A DNA stretch of 64,000 nucleotides, taken from NCBI GenBank assembly GCA_048268485.1, contig JBLWVL010000008.1, forward strand, positions 56,736-120,735. Reading direction: 5' to 3'. The stretch comes from Oceanospirillum sp048268485. Its GTDB lineage: Bacteria; Pseudomonadota; Gammaproteobacteria; Pseudomonadales; Halomonadaceae. Below, piece by piece: positions 1-8,609 of the stretch (within the stretch, counting starts at the first letter, position 1; each line of letters opens with the position of its first letter). The notes under the pieces were generated by a model, which saw only the letters and a list, made by a program, of their open reading frames with translations, did no database searches and had not been told where the DNA came from. Position numbers and translations under genes: made by a program.

Positions 1-695
1 TCGCCCAGAGCTTGTTGACAGAGCCGTTCCAGCTGACGGAACGTAATCAGGTTGCCGTGGACAGTATTGCTTTGGCACAGCTCATTGGGGAGCCAGAGAG
101 TATTCCCCTGGGCGGAAAACTGTACCGGAAGTTTCCATTTTCGGTAGGCTGCGGCATAAGTTGGGCGCTCAAATTCAATTTCTATAGTGGCACCTGCCTG
201 ACTGATTTCAGGTAAAGAGCTGCCACTCCATTCCTGTAGTAAACTTAACCAGCCTCCCAATACAGCATCGACAACAAAGTAGTTATATCGGTTGTATGGG
301 CTTATGGAGTAAAAGCAAAAACCGGTGCGCTCTGCTTCCCTGCGAACAAAGCTATGTCCGCGGCTGTTTGAGCTATAAAGACGCTCAAAGCGAATCGATG
401 TTTCCAGGGCGTCTCCCAGCGTTGCTGCGGATTGTGCGGTTAGCCCCATCAGCCCAAAGTGGTGGCTTCGACACTTTTCTCCCATCAGAATGCCTATATC
501 CTGACGATTCGTGAGTCGGGCTGCCTGCTCACCTAAGCGCATATAGCGAGGGATACTGATTCTTCGATCCGGATGACTAAGACCTAACCCCCCCAGACCA
601 AAGTCCGAAAAGAGACTTTCTGCGTTTTTTCCTTGCTCGGTGATAACCTGCTGAAGGCATTGCAGAATATTGACGTTAATATCGCCTAGTTTCAT
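1..695 (-). CDS. AraC-family transcriptional regulator, N-terminal part (truncated by window edge)
   Basis: The minus strand is open from an ATG at 693-695 to the window edge, giving about 231 residues without the stop. The protein begins MKLGDINVNILQCLQQV and continues with the pattern of the AraC-type arabinose-binding-like sensor domain (Arabinose_bd): RISIPRYMRLGEQAARLTN and HHFGLMGLTAQSAATLGDAL are typical of the OruR/ArgR-like subgroup. The C-terminal helix-turn-helix pair lies beyond base 1, so DNA binding is inferred from the family only. It is divergent from fadH with a 145-bp AT-rich gap, so it may control the reductase or its own expression. The ligand cannot be predicted. Confidence 0.75.
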   Translation of the reverse strand, partial: MKLGDINVNILQCLQQVITEQGKNAESLFSDFGLGGLGLSHPDRRISIPRYMRLGEQAARLTNRQDIGILMGEKCRSHHFGLMGLTAQSAATLGDALETSIRFERLYSSNSRGHSFVRREAERTGFCFYSISPYNRYNYFVVDAVLGGWLSLLQEWSGSSLPEISQAGATIEIEFERPTYAAAYRKWKLPVQFSAQGNTLWLPNELCQSNTVHGNLITFRQLERLCQQALG

Positions 696-840
696 GATTT
701 AAAAACTGTTCTCTAAAGTTATTATTTTGTTGTGCAAAGATAATACGTTTTTATGTTCATGGTTTACAGTTAACCAACATAAAAATAAAGCTCTGATTTT
801 AAGTTGTGGAGCAGCCTGATTGATGATCGAGGACCTATTA

Positions 841-2880
841 ATGACAATGGCAAATACAGAAGTGCATTATCCAACCCTGCTTAAACCCCTTGACCTGGGC
901 TTTGTCACCTTGCCTAACCGGGTTCTTATGGGCTCTATGCACACGAATCTGGAAGAAAGCCCTAATGGTTTTCAGCGCCTGGCAGCGTTTTATGCTGAGC
1001 GTGCAAAGCATGGTGTGGCTCTGATTGTGACGGGTGGCATTGCTCCCAATAAAGAAGGGGCGGTCTTTGAAGGCTCTGCCAAGATGAGTACGCCGGAGGA
1101 AGCAGAAAAACACAGAGTGATGACAAGCGCGGTGCATGATGCCGGTGGTCGTATCTGTATGCAGATCTTACATGCGGGTCGCTATGCTTATTCCCAGCGC
1201 TCTGTGGCTCCGTCGGCAATTCAGGCTCCTATTAATCCATTTCCTCCCCATGAGTTAACAGGTGAGGAGGTCGAAAAACAGATTGCGGATTATGTGAATT
1301 GTGCCGGTTTAGCTCAACAAGCCGGCTATGACGGCGTTGAGATCATGGGATCTGAGGGCTATCTGATTAACCAGTTTATTGCGACCCGGACCAATAAACG
1401 TACTGATGAATGGGGTGGCAGTTTTGATAACCGTGCTCGCTTCGCGACTGAAATTGTGCGTAGGGTTCGGGAGCAGGTTGGGTCGGACTTCATTATTATT
1501 TTCCGTTTATCAATGCTGGATCTGGTTGAAGGGGGGAGCGACTGGCAGGAAGTGGTTGAACTGGGTAAGCAAATAGAAGCTGCGGGTGCGACGCTTATTA
1601 ATACCGGTATTGGTTGGCACGAAGCCCGGGTTCCGACCATTGCCACCAGTGTTCCCCGGGCTGCTTTTACCCGCGTCACACAGCAGATGAAGCAAGAGCT
1701 TAGCATTCCGTTGATTACCACCAACCGTATCAATACACCGGAGGTAGCGGAAGAAGTGCTGGCTGAAGGTCATGCGGATATGGTTTCTATGGCGCGACCT
1801 TTTCTGGCCGATCCGGCTTTTGTCAGTAAAGCTGCTGAAAACCGTGCGGATGAAATTAATACCTGTATCGGATGTAATCAGGCTTGTTTGGATCATACCT
1901 TCCAGATGAAGCTGACCTCATGCCTGGTGAACCCTCGTGCCTGCCATGAAACAGAAATTATCAGCCAGCCTGCGAAGCAGGTTAAGTCGGTTGCTGTTGT
2001 AGGGGCAGGTCCGGCCGGTTTGTCAGCCTCGACGACTGCTGCTGAACGGGGACATAATGTCACCTTATTTGATTCGGGCTCTGAGATTGGCGGGCAGTTT
2101 AATTACGCTAAGCGTATTCCGGGTAAAGAAGAGTTTTATGAAACTCTGCGCTACTTTAAGCGCCGTATTGAAGTGACAGGTGTTGAGCTGCGCTTAAATA
2201 CCCGTGTCACCGCTGAGGATCTTAAAGATTTTGATGAAGTCATTCTGGCAACAGGTATTGCACCGCGAACACCGGATATTGAGGGTATTGATCACCCGAA
2301 AGTGGTTAGTTACATCGACGCAATTACGGGGGCCAAGCCTATTGGTCAGAAGGTTGCTGTGATGGGGGCCGGAGGTATCGGTTTTGATGTTTCTGAGCTA
2401 CTGACTCAAAAGGGGGAGTCTGCCAGTTTGAATATTGATGAGTTTATGCGTGAGTGGGGTGTTGATCTTACGGTTCAGCACCGTGCTGGCATTGAGGGCG
2501 TTGAGGCCCATAACCCTGAACCTGCGCGGGAAGTCTGGCTGATGCAGCGTAAAGCCAGCAAGCTAGGTAAGGGGCTTGGTAAAACGACGGGCTGGATTCA
2601 TCGCGCGTCACTGCAGAAGCGTAATGCGAATATGCTATCTGGCTGCGACTATCTGAAAATTGATGATGAGGGTTTGCATCTGACCATTGATGGTGAGCGG
2701 GATCTGTTGCCGGTGGATAATATTGTGATCTGTGCGGGACAGGAGCCATGTCGTGAACTGGAGGTGGGACTGCAGGCTCTTGGCAAGAACCCTCACCTGA
2801 TTGGTGGCGCTGATGTTGCTGCTGAGCTGGATGCCAAGCGGGCAATCGATCAAGGCTTGCGATTGGCTGTGACCTTGTAA
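841..2880 (+). CDS. fadH: NADPH-dependent 2,4-dienoyl-CoA reductase FadH
   Basis: This enzyme reduces 2,4-dienoyl-CoA during beta-oxidation of unsaturated fatty acids. It is an FMN/FAD/4Fe-4S flavoprotein, about 679 residues, close to the E. coli length. The N-terminal FMN TIM barrel opens with YPTLLKPLDLGFVTLPNRV. Tyr174 (GSEGYLINQ) and His260 (GIGWHEAR) fit the active-site positions. Cys342, 345, 349 and 361 (TCIGCNQACLD...SCLVNP) are the iron-sulfur ligands, and the FAD-binding glycine motif VVGAGPAG lies near 387-393. The start at 841 is preceded by CGAGGA at good spacing; an upstream in-frame TTG at 820 would add seven residues. An intrinsic terminator follows directly, so it seems monocistronic. 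Confidence 0.96.
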   Translation: MTMANTEVHYPTLLKPLDLGFVTLPNRVLMGSMHTNLEESPNGFQRLAAFYAERAKHGVALIVTGGIAPNKEGAVFEGSAKMSTPEEAEKHRVMTSAVHDAGGRICMQILHAGRYAYSQRSVAPSAIQAPINPFPPHELTGEEVEKQIADYVNCAGLAQQAGYDGVEIMGSEGYLINQFIATRTNKRTDEWGGSFDNRARFATEIVRRVREQVGSDFIIIFRLSMLDLVEGGSDWQEVVELGKQIEAAGATLINTGIGWHEARVPTIATSVPRAAFTRVTQQMKQELSIPLITTNRINTPEVAEEVLAEGHADMVSMARPFLADPAFVSKAAENRADEINTCIGCNQACLDHTFQMKLTSCLVNPRACHETEIISQPAKQVKSVAVVGAGPAGLSASTTAAERGHNVTLFDSGSEIGGQFNYAKRIPGKEEFYETLRYFKRRIEVTGVELRLNTRVTAEDLKDFDEVILATGIAPRTPDIEGIDHPKVVSYIDAITGAKPIGQKVAVMGAGGIGFDVSELLTQKGESASLNIDEFMREWGVDLTVQHRAGIEGVEAHNPEPAREVWLMQRKASKLGKGLGKTTGWIHRASLQKRNANMLSGCDYLKIDDEGLHLTIDGERDLLPVDNIVICAGQEPCRELEVGLQALGKNPHLIGGADVAAELDAKRAIDQGLRLAVTL

Positions 2881-2905
2881 GTTTAAGCGTTGTTCAAATA
2901 CCAGC

Positions 2906-2929
2906 AAGGGAGCTTCGGCTCCCTTTTTT
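2906..2929 (+). terminator. Intrinsic terminator of fadH
   Basis: AAGGGAGC-TTCG-GCTCCCTT is an 8-bp stem with a stable UUCG tetraloop, followed by a run of T residues, 26 bases after the fadH stop. Confidence 0.93.
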
Positions 2930-3056
2930 GCTTTTTACGCCTTTGTTTATCTGTATCTCGTCTTTGTGGTGCCTGGGTTGTATCGTATTCGTCAGCATGC
3001 ATCGGCTGTCTTATAATGGCCGATCTTTGATAATGTTTTAAATGTGAGCAATAGAT

Positions 3057-3515
3057 ATGCAGATCTGGGTGGATGCGGACGCTTGTCCGAAGGTGATTAA
3101 AGATATTTTGTTCCGAGCCTCACAGCGTTTGGATCTACCGATGACTCTGGTGGCAAACCAACCCCTGGTCGTGCCACCGAATTGCAAAATACGAGCGGTG
3201 CAGGTGCCGCCGGGTTTTGATGTGGCTGATAATTATATCGTTCAGAATCTCAGTGCCGGAGATTTGGTCATCACAGCGGATATTCCCTTGGCAGCAGAGG
3301 TAATCGAAGAAGAAGCCCATGCGCTGAACCCCCGTGGGGAGTTGTACACTAAAAATAATATCCGTGAGCGCCTGATGATGCGCGACTTTATGTCTGATCT
3401 GCGCAGTAGTGGTGTGCAGACCGGAGGGCCGGCAGCTCTCAGTCAACGTGATCGTCAGGAGTTTGGTAATGCGCTGGATAAATTTCTGGCCAAACATGTA
3501 AAAGCTGCCAGCTGA
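3057..3515 (+). CDS. yaiI: YaiI/YqxD family protein (UPF0178, DUF188)
   Basis: A 152-residue protein that opens with the family signature MQIWVDADACPKVIKDILFR. Other conserved stretches are DLVITADIPLAAEVIEE, LNPRGELYTKNNIRERL and GPAALSQRDRQEFGNALDKFL. The fold is related to PIN-like nucleases and the Asp-rich N-terminus could bind a metal, but no biochemical activity is established for the family, so none is assigned. Length and both ends match the family. It lies one base upstream of the PLP-enzyme gene at 3517, which suggests co-transcription. Confidence 0.93.
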   Translation: MQIWVDADACPKVIKDILFRASQRLDLPMTLVANQPLVVPPNCKIRAVQVPPGFDVADNYIVQNLSAGDLVITADIPLAAEVIEEEAHALNPRGELYTKNNIRERLMMRDFMSDLRSSGVQTGGPAALSQRDRQEFGNALDKFLAKHVKAAS

Positions 3516-3516
3516 T

Positions 3517-4518
3517 ATGCCGGATAATCAAGCTCTTTCCCGGTTTCAGTGCTGGCAGGAAATGATTGCTGACCCTCCTTTGCAGCAGATTGACCATCCT
3601 CTGCTGAGGGAAAACAATGTTGACCTGAAGGTGCTGAGAACGGATCTGGTGCATCCCATTATTTCTGGCAACAAAGCCTATAAACTCAAATACAATCTTG
3701 ATGCTGCGATTCAGCAACAGGCTTTGGGGGTGCTCTCCTTTGGTGGTGCCTGGTCAAACCATCTTCATGCTCTGGCCTATTCCTGCCACCTTTTACAGCT
3801 TTCCTGTGTTGCTGTGGTTAGGGGGGAGCCAGAGCTGATTGCTAAAAGTGCCATGCTGCAGGATTTAAAGATGTGGGGCACTCAACTGCACTTTATAAAC
3901 CGACAAGAATATCGTCTACGAAATAATCCGGATTGGTTGAAGGACTTAACTGCTGCTTACCCAAGCTATTTTATTGTACCTGAAGGTGGCAGCAGCGCTC
4001 TGGCTAACCCCGGTATTACTGAGCTTTCTCATCAATTGGAAAGCGAATGTGAAAGAAGTGACTGGCAGCCGGATCAGCTTTGGTGCGCCGTTGGGACTGG
4101 CGGTACACTAGCGGGATTGGTTTCCGGACGAACAAAAGAATACCGTATTATCGGTGTACCTGTTTTAAAAGGTGGTGAATTTCTGATTCGTGATATTGAT
4201 GATCGCCTGCTTTCTGATAGCTGTTGTGGTGTCGAAAAGAAAAATTGGCAGCTGCTGCTTGATGGTCATTTTGGTGGTTATGCTAAAGCTTCGCCCAGCC
4301 TGCTACAGCAGATGGCTCAGTTGAGTGCTGAGATTGAAGTTTATAACCCTGGCTTGTCTCTGCTTCTGGATCCGGTTTATACCGGAAAGCTTTTTTTGCG
4401 TTTCTGGCAATCACTGCAGGCCGGTGAGTTCAGGACGGGGGAGAAGAGGGTGCTTCTTTTGCACACCGGAGGCCTTCAGGGGCGACGAGGTTATGGATTA
4501 AGTGAAGCCGTGGCATAA
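3517..4518 (+). CDS. PLP-dependent ACC deaminase / D-cysteine desulfhydrase family protein
   Basis: A 333-residue fold-type II PLP enzyme. SGNKAYKLKYNLDAA carries the PLP-binding lysine, FGGAWSNHLHALAY the substrate-binding Ser-Asn-His, GTGGTLAGLVSG the phosphate-binding glycine loop, and LDPVYTGKLF the C-terminal family motif. Members deaminate 1-aminocyclopropane-1-carboxylate or desulfhydrate D-cysteine; in enteric and marine bacteria the D-cysteine-type activity is more common, but the substrate cannot be read from sequence. The ATG lies one base after the yaiI stop, so translation is probably coupled. Overall length is typical. Confidence 0.88.
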   Translation: MPDNQALSRFQCWQEMIADPPLQQIDHPLLRENNVDLKVLRTDLVHPIISGNKAYKLKYNLDAAIQQQALGVLSFGGAWSNHLHALAYSCHLLQLSCVAVVRGEPELIAKSAMLQDLKMWGTQLHFINRQEYRLRNNPDWLKDLTAAYPSYFIVPEGGSSALANPGITELSHQLESECERSDWQPDQLWCAVGTGGTLAGLVSGRTKEYRIIGVPVLKGGEFLIRDIDDRLLSDSCCGVEKKNWQLLLDGHFGGYAKASPSLLQQMAQLSAEIEVYNPGLSLLLDPVYTGKLFLRFWQSLQAGEFRTGEKRVLLLHTGGLQGRRGYGLSEAVA

Positions 4519-4552
4519 TGAGCAAGTTGAGATTACAGGAGAAGGCAAGGTT

Positions 4553-5920
4553 ATGCAGGATCAACCCTTAAAGAACGTTCAGTCCGGCATTCTGGCAGAG
4601 CCGAATCAATTCGGTTTTTATATCACGTATACCCTGAGTCATGATGACGATCTTTTGCCGCTGATTCGCGATATGGTTGCGCGTTTTCCCGCAATGATTG
4701 ACGAGTGTTCCCGGGTTTTTGATGTACCTTCTCTGAATGGCGTTGTTGCCATTGGCTCTGATGCATGGGATCGGCTTTATCCCCAGGGCAGACCCGTTGC
4801 TCTGAAATCTTTTCCCGAAATGAAGCAAGGGAGTCGGCTGGCTCCGGAAACACCTTGTGATCTCTATTTCCAGATCCGCTCTGACCGGCATGATATCAAC
4901 TTTATCGTAGCACGCCGAATTGATAGCATGCTGGGTGAAATAGCCAATTTGCAGGAAGCGATCCCGACCTTTCGTTATTTGGATTGCCGTGACCTGACCG
5001 GTTTTGTTGACGGGACAGAGAATCCCCAGGGTGATGAGCGGGCAAAGGTGGCACTGGTGGGCAATGAGGATCCATCTTTTGCTGGTGGCAGCTATGTGCA
5101 TATTCAGCGTTATGTTCACAATATGCCAGTTTGGAACGAGATTTCTGTTAAGGAACAGGAGCAGGTTTTTGGACGTAGTAAGGCGGATAATATTGAGTTT
5201 GAAGGAGAGGCAAAACCACTGACTTCCCACATCAAGCGCACGGGTATTAAAGATGAAGAAGGCGAAGCGATTGAAATTCTTCGTCAGAGTATGCCCTATG
5301 GAAACCTGAGTGCTCAGGGGTTGTATTTTGTCTCTTACTGTCGCTTTTCAGACAATTTTACCCGAATGCTGGCCAGTATGGTTTATAGCGATGCCCATGG
5401 TCATTATGACCATATGCTGAAGTATACAGAAGCGGTAACAGGAGCTGCTTTGTTTGCACCTTCCCGGGATTTCCTGGTTAAGTATGTTGGAGCGGCGGCA
5501 GAAGCTGAGCAGTTGAAGAAAGAGAAAGCCGCGGCTGAGGCTCAGCGGCTGGCAGAAGAAGAAGCTGAGCTGAACTCCACCCGCTCTGAGCTAGCCTATA
5601 CACCTTTAAGTGAAGCCTTTGTGCAGCCTGATGCTTTAAACCGGGTAGAGCCTGAGATTGAGAAACAGCAGGATGCGGCCTCAGAAACTGATAAAAAAGT
5701 ATCAGACCCGGGTACAGTACCGGAAGTCAAAACGATTACTCCAACCAATACCGGTGCTCGTCGTTACTCCGCCAGCTTTTATCAGGCGATGTTGGATGAT
5801 GAGGAGGAAGAACAGCAGCAAAATCAGCAAGCTGATTCCGGGAAGAACCTCAAGCAGCAGCCCGGATTGCCCTGGAAGCTGACAGAAGAGGGTAAAAAAG
5901 GTTTGAAGGACGACGATTGA
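4553..5920 (+). CDS. DyP-type heme peroxidase with a long charged C-terminal tail
   Basis: Residues 1-312 form a DyP-type (YfeX-like, class B) peroxidase that oxidises substrates with hydrogen peroxide through heme b. The GXXDG motif is GFVDG at 150-154, and His226 in TSHIKRTGI fits the proximal heme ligand. Residues 313-455 are not part of the family fold: a stretch of alternating Ala/Glu/Lys likely to be helical or coiled coil, then a Pro/Thr linker and an acidic-glutamine tract (MLDDEEEEQQQN), ending LKDDD. There is no signal peptide, so it is probably cytoplasmic. The start at 4553 is preceded by GGAGAAGGCAAGG; an in-frame ATG at 4502 overlapping the upstream gene is less likely. Confidence 0.9.
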   Translation: MQDQPLKNVQSGILAEPNQFGFYITYTLSHDDDLLPLIRDMVARFPAMIDECSRVFDVPSLNGVVAIGSDAWDRLYPQGRPVALKSFPEMKQGSRLAPETPCDLYFQIRSDRHDINFIVARRIDSMLGEIANLQEAIPTFRYLDCRDLTGFVDGTENPQGDERAKVALVGNEDPSFAGGSYVHIQRYVHNMPVWNEISVKEQEQVFGRSKADNIEFEGEAKPLTSHIKRTGIKDEEGEAIEILRQSMPYGNLSAQGLYFVSYCRFSDNFTRMLASMVYSDAHGHYDHMLKYTEAVTGAALFAPSRDFLVKYVGAAAEAEQLKKEKAAAEAQRLAEEEAELNSTRSELAYTPLSEAFVQPDALNRVEPEIEKQQDAASETDKKVSDPGTVPEVKTITPTNTGARRYSASFYQAMLDDEEEEQQQNQQADSGKNLKQQPGLPWKLTEEGKKGLKDDD

Positions 5921-5947
5921 GTCTTTTTCCGGTTTGGTGTTATTGAG

Positions 5948-5979
5948 GAGCCTGTCTTGCGGGCTCTTTTTGTTTTTTT
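5948..5979 (+). terminator. Intrinsic terminator of the DyP peroxidase gene
   Basis: GAGCC and GGCTC pair around a 9-base loop and are followed by a T-rich tract interrupted by one G, between the peroxidase stop and cobT. It separates the cobalamin operon from upstream transcription. Confidence 0.75.
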
Positions 5980-6022
5980 GATATACAGGCTTTGTTCTGC
6001 CTGTTTATGAGCTGAGACCCCT

Positions 6023-7114
6023 ATGTTTTCTATCTCCCGAACAGATAAGCGATTAGCAGTACAGTTACAGGAAAAAATTGATACTAAAACCAAGCCTCCA
6101 GGGTCTCTTGGACAATTGGAAGCGGTTGGGCTTAAGGTGGGCTTAATTCAGCAAAGCCTGACGCCTGAGTTGAAAAAACCTCATATGTTGGTATTTGCGG
6201 GCGATCATGGTGTTGCTCGCGAAGGCGTCAGCCCCTTTCCTCAGGAAGTCACTCTTCAGATGGTGCTGAATTTTCTGAACGGCGGCGCTGCAATTAATGT
6301 GTTTTGTCGCCAGCATGATATTGAGCTGGAAGTGATTAACTCAGGGGTGGCCGGGGAGTTGCCAAAGCACCCTAAGTTGTATGATGCCTGTATTGCCCGT
6401 GGGACAGCCAGTTATCTTAATGGTGCTGCCATGACAGATGAGCAGGTTAAACAGGCGCTTCAGGGGGGCGCCGACCAGGTTGTGCGCGTCGCGGCCGAAG
6501 GCTCCAATGTTGTTGGCTTTGGCGAAATGGGAATTGGCAACACTTCTTCAGCTGCACTGTTAATGCACCATTTAACAGGGATTCCGCTGGCCGAATGCGT
6601 AGGTCGGGGTACGGGGCTTGATGAGAGAGGGGTTCTGAAAAAACTGACGATTCTGCAGCAGGCTTCAGCTTATTACCTGGAAGAGAATGCCGGGAATAGA
6701 GAGCATAATCCGTTGCGGATTTTTGCTCGTTTTGGCGGTTTTGAGATCGCTATGATGTGTGGTGCCATGTTAAAAGCCGCAGAGTTAAAAATGTTGGTAT
6801 TGGTAGATGGTTTTATTGCCACCAGTGCTCTTCTGGTTGCTCAATCATTGTTTCCAGACATACTGGATTACTGTGTATTTACGCACCAGTCTGATGAAAG
6901 CGGTCACCGTAAGATGCTGGAATACCTTGATGTTCAGTCGTTGCTGCAGCTTGACCTTCGCCTGGGGGAGGGCAGCGGTGTTGCTGTGGCTTATCCATTG
7001 ATTGTTTCCGCTGTTGCATTTCTGAATGAGATGGCTTCATTTGCCGATGCCGGGGTCAGTGGTGAGGACGTGGCTGTTGGCGAAAGAGGCAAGAGCGCCG
7101 GAAATGGCAACTGA
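6023..7114 (+). CDS. cobT: Nicotinate-nucleotide--dimethylbenzimidazole phosphoribosyltransferase CobT
   Basis: Makes alpha-ribazole phosphate from nicotinate mononucleotide and 5,6-dimethylbenzimidazole, in lower-ligand assembly of cobalamin. The 363-residue length is normal. Signatures are KTKPPGSLGQLE, FAGDHGVAREGVSPFPQEVT, FGEMGIGNTSSAALL, RGTGLDERG and RFGGFEIAMMCGAML. The catalytic glutamate near the C-terminus is expected in the LRLGEGSGVAVAYPLI region. It is the first gene of a cobT-cobS-cobC-like operon and overlaps cobS by 11 bases. No cobalamin riboswitch fits the short 102-base upstream gap. Confidence 0.96.
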   Translation: MFSISRTDKRLAVQLQEKIDTKTKPPGSLGQLEAVGLKVGLIQQSLTPELKKPHMLVFAGDHGVAREGVSPFPQEVTLQMVLNFLNGGAAINVFCRQHDIELEVINSGVAGELPKHPKLYDACIARGTASYLNGAAMTDEQVKQALQGGADQVVRVAAEGSNVVGFGEMGIGNTSSAALLMHHLTGIPLAECVGRGTGLDERGVLKKLTILQQASAYYLEENAGNREHNPLRIFARFGGFEIAMMCGAMLKAAELKMLVLVDGFIATSALLVAQSLFPDILDYCVFTHQSDESGHRKMLEYLDVQSLLQLDLRLGEGSGVAVAYPLIVSAVAFLNEMASFADAGVSGEDVAVGERGKSAGNGN

Positions 7115-7892
7115 TTCCGAAACAGGTCATTTCTGGCGATTCCAGTGGCAGCTTTTGCTTGCTGCTATTGTTCTCTTTACCCGTATCCCTATATGGAAAA
7201 AGATACCGGATGAAGCGCTGCAACTGAGTCGTGCTGTCCGCTTTCTGCCTGTGATCGGTATTTTAGTCGGCGGATTAAGTGCGCTCTCTTTCCTCGGGTT
7301 TTACGCTATCTGGCAGAGCAGTTGGCTGGCGCTTCTACTGAGCACTGTTGTCAGTATTTTACTCACAGGTGCTTTCCATGAGGATGGTTTTGCGGATTCC
7401 TGTGATGCTTTCGGTGGTGGCTGGCAGAAAGAGCAAGTGTTGGCCATTATGAAGGACTCCCGAATCGGTACATATGGAGCCCTGGGTCTGGGATTGATAT
7501 TGGCCGTTAAGCTTTCAGCACTTCATCTGGTACCCGTTGAGCGGGTGGTCTACGCTATTGTTCTGGGGCATACCTTGAGTCGCAGCTTCTCCGCCAGTTT
7601 TATGTACTGTTTGAGCTATGTTCGTGATGAGGTTGACCGTAAACTTTCCGGACACAGTGATCAGTTGACGCTTAAGGAGTTAGCATTTATTGCTGCTGTA
7701 GGTTTGTCCGGCCTTTTATTTCTCAGCATCGTGCACTCGGTCATTCTGCTACTGATACTGTGTCTTTTGTATGTGTTGCTCCGTTGGTACTGGTTACGGC
7801 GGATCGGGGGTTATACAGGTGACTGTCTCGGTGGTGCACAGCAGTTAGCAGAGGCATGTATCTATCTGGTCCTCGCTGCTACTTTGAGCTGA
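7104..7892 (+). CDS. cobS: Adenosylcobinamide-GDP ribazoletransferase (cobalamin synthase) CobS
   Basis: An inner-membrane enzyme joining adenosylcobinamide-GDP and alpha-ribazole. The protein of about 262 residues is mostly hydrophobic helices. The conserved acidic motif HEDGFADSCDAFGGGW lies near residues 92-107 and is followed by KDSRIGTYGALGL, both diagnostic. I place the start at 7104 inside the end of cobT, because family members begin just before the first amphipathic segment FWRFQWQLLLAAIVLFTRIP; an upstream ATG at 7026 would add 26 unrelated residues. The gene overlap suggests translational coupling. Confidence 0.95.
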   Translation: MATDSETGHFWRFQWQLLLAAIVLFTRIPIWKKIPDEALQLSRAVRFLPVIGILVGGLSALSFLGFYAIWQSSWLALLLSTVVSILLTGAFHEDGFADSCDAFGGGWQKEQVLAIMKDSRIGTYGALGLGLILAVKLSALHLVPVERVVYAIVLGHTLSRSFSASFMYCLSYVRDEVDRKLSGHSDQLTLKELAFIAAVGLSGLLFLSIVHSVILLLILCLLYVLLRWYWLRRIGGYTGDCLGGAQQLAEACIYLVLAATLS

Positions 7893-7913
7893 TGTGATTC
7901 GGGGAAAATTTTC

Positions 7914-8579
7914 ATGATAACGAAGACCTGCGATTACCTGTTGATTCGCCATCTTAAGCCCCAGGTTGATGCAGGGATCTGCTATGGGGCGACGGATCTT
8001 CCCACAGAGGAGCGACCATCAAACGCCTGGCAGAATTTAGGCCGGAGTTGTGACCTACCTGTAATTTCAAGCCCGTTACAGCGAGCGTCTGAACTTGCCC
8101 GTTATATTATTTGCTCCCGTGGTGCCGATGCATCACTCTACCTGGATGATCGCTGGCAGGAGTTGGACTTTGGGCATTGGGAAGGACTGAGCTGGCAGGA
8201 TATAGGCCGGGAGAATGTTGAGCGCTGGCAGCAGAATCTGCTTAATTTCTCTTTTCCCGGAGGGGAGTCTGCAAACCTTATGCAGCAAAGAGTGCTGGCG
8301 GCTTTTCATGACTGGCAGCAGCAGGCAACCGGAGGGATTTTAGTGGCCCATCTCGGGGTTATCCGTATCTTGCTGGGATATGTACTGCAGATCCCTTTTC
8401 AGCAGCAGTTAGTAATACAGGTGGATTATCAAAAGGCTGTTTGGCTCAGGAAAAGCTGGCTGGAGGATATTGATGGGGGCTATCAGGAAGGCTCGTCCTT
8501 ATGGCAGCTTAAGGGTTTAAATCTTTCTGCAGAGGCTTTGTCGGCAAGCTTCGCTGAAGGAAGGAATGATTACAAATGA
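7914..8579 (+). CDS. Histidine phosphatase family protein, probable alpha-ribazole phosphatase (CobC-like)
   Basis: A 221-residue branch-one histidine phosphatase. The motif is LLIRHLKPQVDAGICYGATDLP, with the phospho-histidine in RH; the usual RHG is RHL here, as in other CobC-like proteins. SSPLQRASELA, ELDFGHWEGLSWQDI and GGILVAHLGVIRILLGY supply the remaining catalytic Arg, Glu and second His. Position 21 bases after cobS, preceded by GGGGAA, supports a role in removing the phosphate of alpha-ribazole phosphate (or adenosylcobalamin phosphate). The substrate call rests mainly on context. Confidence 0.85.
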   Translation: MITKTCDYLLIRHLKPQVDAGICYGATDLPTEERPSNAWQNLGRSCDLPVISSPLQRASELARYIICSRGADASLYLDDRWQELDFGHWEGLSWQDIGRENVERWQQNLLNFSFPGGESANLMQQRVLAAFHDWQQQATGGILVAHLGVIRILLGYVLQIPFQQQLVIQVDYQKAVWLRKSWLEDIDGGYQEGSSLWQLKGLNLSAEALSASFAEGRNDYK

Positions 8580-8609
8580 AATTCGTTGATCTGGTTTTAA
8601 GGAATTTGA

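Noticed and set aside
1359..1733. ORFs on the strand opposite fadH
   Set aside because: They are shadows of a well-supported coding frame, with no family signature or ribosome site.
4553..5920. Encapsulin cargo peroxidase
   Set aside because: No encapsulin gene nearby and the C-terminal residues do not resemble known cargo-loading peptides.
5921..6022. Cobalamin riboswitch before cobT
   Set aside because: The gap is only 102 bases, is largely occupied by a terminator and lacks a B12 box.
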